Shown here piece after piece: positions 60,306-64,000 of a stretch of 64,000 nucleotides of DNA (positions are counted from its first letter, which is position 1; each line of letters starts with the position of its first letter). Source of the stretch: Crocinitomicaceae bacterium (GTDB lineage Bacteria > Bacteroidota > Bacteroidia > Flavobacteriales_D > Crocinitomicaceae). The translations under genes and the position numbers were made by a program. The notes under the pieces were generated by a model. It was not told the DNA's origin. It made no database searches and was given only the letters and a program-made list of their open reading frames with translations. The stretch covers positions 1-64,000 of the forward strand of contig JAQXBM010000002.1 in the NCBI GenBank assembly GCA_029252405.1. The letters run 5' to 3'.

Positions 60306-63300
60306 TATCGAATTAGGGTGACGTCACCAGATTGCTTAATAATTTTCCCATTCGCCAGAGTCACGACAAAAGTCCAAGTGTAAACACCCACTGGTGCGGG
60401 CTCTCCTTTGAAGTTTCCGTCCCAGCCAATCAAATCTCCGTTTGAGGTAAAGATGAGTTCACCCCAGTTGTTGTAGACTCTATAGTCGACAGATTGAAAG
60501 GGTCCTCCACGTATAATGTGTTCATCATTCTCACCGTCTCCGTTTGGCGTAAATCCAGTCGGTAAAACGGGAGGAAGTGCAATTGTAATGAGTTTCGTAA
60601 CGGTGTCCATACAGCCATTGGCATCCACGACAACAAGAGAAATTTCATACTCTCCACCTTCGGCATAATCATGAATCGGATTTTGAAGGTTGTTTCCTTC
60701 GCCATCACCGAAATTCCAAAGCCAATCAGTGATTCCATTCCCAAACGATTGATCTGAGAAGTATACGTTTTCCAACACAAGCGCCGGATTCGGAACAAAG
60801 GTAAAGTTGGCTACTGGCGCTGGGTTGATCGATAAATTGATTGTTGTATCATCGGTACAACCGAGATCAGATGTAACAGTTAAGGTTACAGGGAATCCTC
60901 CGGCACTGCTAAATACAAACGTTGGATCCGAAACGGCTGCGGTATTACCACTTCCAAAATCGTAGAGCCATTGATCGATGCTACCACTCGAAATAAAGCT
61001 CAGATCATTAAAGATAATAGGTGTATTCTCACAAGCCGTTGTCGGCGAGAAATCGGCAATTGGAACAGGGTTCACATTTACAGGATACGTTACGGTATCT
61101 GAACAGCCATTATTTGCCGTTGCGATCAGTGTTGCGTTATAAGAGCCACTTCCTGGATAAATATGTAAAGGATCTTGAGCAATGGATGAATCTCCGTCTC
61201 CAAATGCCCAATCCCAATTTGAGATAAACCCAGAAGAAATCGTCGAGGCATCCAAGAATTCACTATTCGATCCGAAGCAAGCGGTATTCACCGTAAAATC
61301 CGCTATCGGGGTTTCAAGGAAAGTAATCGTTAGGTCATCGTTGTCTGGAACACAACCGAATGCACTGGATGTGGTTAAAATCAAGTTGACAGACCCATTG
61401 GAAACATCTTGCGCCGATGGAATGTAGTTTGTAATTAAGAAGTTACTGCTCGGGCTAAACGATCCCGTTCCCATTGTCGACCACGAGCCCGTGGTATTTG
61501 CTCCAGAAATCACACCGTTTAATTGCACCACTTCGTTGCTACAGAAGTCTAAGTCGACACCAGCATCTGCAATAGGTGGTTCGATAAAGAATACACGGAA
61601 GGAATCCTCAATTGCGGGACAGATTCCCGCGTTTGTTGTTAAGAACAGATCAACAAAACCTGCAGTCGTATCTGGAGTTGTTATGGTGTATTGCGTGTTC
61701 AAGGAACTTGGATTGATGACAGAACCGAATCCGCCTGTTGTCCATGTAGATGAAAATCCTGCGGTTACCGTACCAGTGAGGTCCATCAAACTCAAATTGG
61801 CGCAGATACTGTCGTCACTTGTGATGGTCACTTCAGGTGCAGTTAAGAAGTTTATTTGAATGTCATCTTGCTCCGCAAGGCAGTTTCCGTTATTTGTGGA
61901 AGTCAATGTTAGAATGACATTTCCAACCGCAGTGTCAGCAGAACTGATATTGTATGTCGCTCCTAGATCGTTGGCATTTGGTGAATAACTTCCAGAACCC
62001 GAAGTTGTCCAAGTTCCTGTATTTGTTGACCCAGATACATTTCCACTCAGGATAACTTCTGACTCAGTTGCACACACAACCAGATCTGCTCCTGCAAAGA
62101 CAGTTGGTGCTTCAGTGAAGAAGATTGTCAAAGAATCTACGTCATCCGGACATGAGAAAAAGCTACCAGCCGAGGTGAGGTACAAGACCACACTGTCGTT
62201 GGCAATATCCGTTGGAGATGGTGTGTAAGTCGTCGATAGATTCCCTGGATTACCGAAGGCTCCACCATTTCCTCCTGTCCAATTCGCACCTGCCGCAAAA
62301 TTGACATTTCCAGAAATAGGCACTATACCCACGTTGTTGGTACAATACGAATCATCGTTTCCAGCTTCAGCAACGGGAGATTGAATGAAGTTGACAATCA
62401 CGGTATCGCTAACAGGGTTACAATTCCCCGTCGATTCCAAAATGAATGTCAAAGGACCTTGTGTGTAATCACCAGGACTGAAGTCGTAAGTGGTCGATAA
62501 GTTTGTTGGATTGTTGAGGGTTCCAGTTCCATTTTCAACAGTCCAGATACCGGTTGTGGCCCCTCCAGATACGCTTCCGTTCAAATCAATTGAAGCAACA
62601 CCGTTACACAGCGTAGTATCATTCCCAGCAGTTGTAATCACCTTTCTGTTAAAGGAAGACATGTAATGATAGAGGCAACCAGTTGTAGCTCCACCATTAA
62701 TCACCCCCAAAGAAAACAGTCCAGTTGAGTTCGTGATCAAGTTTTGCGTTCCAACGGCAATATCACCAGTCGGATAATCGATTTGAGCTCCACGCCATAC
62801 CCCACCAGTTCCTGGTACGATGTTGAACGCAGCTGCAGGAACCAAAGCTGGATTCCCGTTTAATTGGAAATTCGTGTGATCGCCATCTCGACAGAGAATG
62901 TTTAGCAAGAATGATTGAGCGTTGTTTCGTCCAAAGGCGACTTCATCAGAACCTGCACAATTCGAAGGAGGAATGATCGCCATACCAAGCTCACAACCGT
63001 ATCCTGACATGTGAACAACGTACACAGGATTATCAGAAGTAATCGAGGTGAGGGGTTGCAAGATCGAATATTGAAAGGTACTCCCTTGATTCATTAATTG
63101 AGTCGTAACGGCACCATCATCGATGGTCACATTTGTGAAATTCTCGCTTGCAATAATGAAAACGGATTCATCCGATCCAGGGTTCAGGAAGCCTCTGTTG
63201 ATGATGTAATCATTCCCGATTACATCAGTTGGCACAATTTGATCTCCCATTAAATCGAAACAGCCTCCTCCACCAGAGGGATTCACGGAATCGTCATTAA

Positions 63301-64000
63301 TGGTGACAGAAACAGGTTTATCAGATACGACAATTGATCCACTGAGCGTATTGCCCGGATCGCTAGTCAATTGGGTGGTGTTCTGGCAGGTGTAAACGTT
63401 TCCTGCGACAGGCAAAAACACTGAATATGTGACGTTAGCCGGGTGACCTCCAACAACGCTAGTGCGTGGGGTAATGTACACTGTTGTGTTGTCCTCCGTT
63501 GCAATAATCGAAAAATACTGATAAGGTTGTGTGACGACACCATCACCGTTTCTATCATTGGTAAGTAATCGATTGTTCCACAATGTCTGAAATGGCGTAA
63601 CAAATTCAGTTCCCATTCCATTTTGACCCTTTAATGAATAGGTCTCGGGGTTATTGGGTGTTCCTGGTGTAATGGTAATCGTATCAGAAACAAAGTCATA
63701 AACGACTGTGATTAATTCGTCTGAGGTAATTTTCACACCGGAAGTCAGAATGTTATCAGCGGGCTTACTTTCTAAGTCATCCACAATGTGATTCAAAGGA
63801 ATTGAACTCACCGTGCTAGCCGGAACAATAAAGGTTGTATCGTATCCTTGAGAAGGAAGTTGTAGTCGAACGTTTGAAGGTGTTGAGAAAGATGAAATAC
63901 GGAAAGCGAGTTGCGTATTGTTATCGTGATCAGGCGTCACCCAAGGCGCAGCAAACCAAAACAAGGTGTCAATTTGCGCGTGGACATTGCTCAACGTCAT
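60305..64000 (-). CDS. Giant adhesin with IgGFc-binding-like, repeat, PKD and type B sorting domains (partial)
   Basis: 1231 residues lie in the window. The first (MTLSNVHAQ) look like the end of a signal peptide, so the true start lies just beyond the right edge. An IgGFc-binding-like N-terminal domain (about 10-445; FSIIATEDNTTVYI, GNDYIINRGF, PVYVVHMSGYGCELGMAI) is followed by five degenerate repeats of about 85 residues (about 457-890), each with a cysteine near each end and a GxWT core. Three PKD domains (about 893-1135; WAFGDGDSS, WNFGDGEGNN) and a gliding-motility-associated type B sorting domain (about 1140-1231; PTGFTPNGDGEND, VYNNWGELIF) complete it. It is a surface adhesin exported by the T9SS, with the next two genes as dedicated helpers. 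Confidence 0.93.
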   Translation of the reverse strand: MTLSNVHAQIDTLFWFAAPWVTPDHDNNTQLAFRISSFSTPSNVRLQLPSQGYDTTFIVPASTVSSIPLNHIVDDLESKPADNILTSGVKITSDELITVVYDFVSDTITITPGTPNNPETYSLKGQNGMGTEFVTPFQTLWNNRLLTNDRNGDGVVTQPYQYFSIIATEDNTTVYITPRTSVVGGHPANVTYSVFLPVAGNVYTCQNTTQLTSDPGNTLSGSIVVSDKPVSVTINDDSVNPSGGGGCFDLMGDQIVPTDVIGNDYIINRGFLNPGSDESVFIIASENFTNVTIDDGAVTTQLMNQGSTFQYSILQPLTSITSDNPVYVVHMSGYGCELGMAIIPPSNCAGSDEVAFGRNNAQSFLLNILCRDGDHTNFQLNGNPALVPAAAFNIVPGTGGVWRGAQIDYPTGDIAVGTQNLITNSTGLFSLGVINGGATTGCLYHYMSSFNRKVITTAGNDTTLCNGVASIDLNGSVSGGATTGIWTVENGTGTLNNPTNLSTTYDFSPGDYTQGPLTFILESTGNCNPVSDTVIVNFIQSPVAEAGNDDSYCTNNVGIVPISGNVNFAAGANWTGGNGGAFGNPGNLSTTYTPSPTDIANDSVVLYLTSAGSFFSCPDDVDSLTIFFTEAPTVFAGADLVVCATESEVILSGNVSGSTNTGTWTTSGSGSYSPNANDLGATYNISSADTAVGNVILTLTSTNNGNCLAEQDDIQINFLTAPEVTITSDDSICANLSLMDLTGTVTAGFSSTWTTGGFGSVINPSSLNTQYTITTPDTTAGFVDLFLTTNAGICPAIEDSFRVFFIEPPIADAGVDLDFCSNEVVQLNGVISGANTTGSWSTMGTGSFSPSSNFLITNYIPSAQDVSNGSVNLILTTSSAFGCVPDNDDLTITFLETPIADFTVNTACFGSNSEFLDASTISSGFISNWDWAFGDGDSSIAQDPLHIYPGSGSYNATLIATANNGCSDTVTYPVNVNPVPIADFSPTTACENTPIIFNDLSFISSGSIDQWLYDFGSGNTAAVSDPTFVFSSAGGFPVTLTVTSDLGCTDDTTINLSINPAPVANFTFVPNPALVLENVYFSDQSFGNGITDWLWNFGDGEGNNLQNPIHDYAEGGEYEISLVVVDANGCMDTVTKLITIALPPVLPTGFTPNGDGENDEHIIRGGPFQSVDYRVYNNWGELIFTSNGDLIGWDGNFKGEPAPVGVYTWTFVVTLANGKIIKQSGDVTLIR

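Overview
The window looks like a chromosomal segment of a Bacteroidota bacterium, most likely a Flavobacteriales member (Crocinitomicaceae/Fluviicola-like is my inference, not proven). The reasons are: many secreted proteins ending in type IX secretion (T9SS) C-terminal sorting domains; a PorZ-like T9SS component; a SprB-type adhesin/SprF/OmpA cluster; many lipoproteins; Bacteroidota-type -7 promoter boxes (TAnnTTTG and a TAnnTTCG variant); and almost no Shine-Dalgarno sequences. The content is mainly core chromosome. I see no prophage, insertion sequence, CRISPR array or rRNA operon.

Layout. 1-7.4 kb: tail of an upstream transcription unit, an unknown secreted protein, a propeller-type sensor kinase with its LytTR response regulator, a LamG T9SS cargo protein, an orphan fragment of a sorting domain, and one tRNA-Arg(UCG) with a nearby copy of its 5' end. 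7.5-17.5 kb: porZ-recO, a peptide-binding lipoprotein, trpS, a PlsC-type acyltransferase, beta-carbonic anhydrase, a cold-shock-domain protein, three small unknowns and gatC. 17.5-23.2 kb (minus): a HerA-like ATPase, an endo/exonuclease/phosphatase lipoprotein, a PPK2 kinase and a lone MCE lipoprotein in a tight operon, preceded by an unknown and an M42 peptidase. 23.3-30.1 kb: SCO protein, AAA_14/DUF4143 ATPase, cytochrome c lipoprotein, a GT-C-like membrane protein, xseBA and a fructosamine-kinase-like protein. 30.2-38 kb: a long inverted repeat, a TonB-plug/VWA chimera, pgk, a serine beta-lactamase-fold hydrolase, and an ECF sigma/membrane partner pair.

38-47 kb: a second large membrane protein, then a five-gene unit (SpoIIM, DUF4129, DUF4350, MoxR ATPase, DUF58) whose genes overlap or nearly touch and three of which begin with TTG. 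47-55.7 kb: L,D-transpeptidase, a repeat-bearing T9SS cargo protein, a lipocalin-like lipoprotein, an acyl-CoA carboxylase carboxyltransferase subunit, an outer-membrane-like protein, aspS and a YgjV-like protein. 55.8-57.2 kb: two tandem HTH paralogues, each with its own related promoter region. 57.2-64 kb (minus): adhesin, PorP/SprF and OmpA-like genes with one-base overlaps; the adhesin runs off the right edge.

The strongest items for follow-up are the plug-VWA chimera, the tandem HTH regulators with 625 bases between them, the MoxR/DUF58/SpoIIM membrane unit, the operator-like repeats upstream of the AAA_14 gene, and a recurrent promoter geometry that predicts several leaderless mRNAs. 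All functional calls come from reading motifs; no database search was run.
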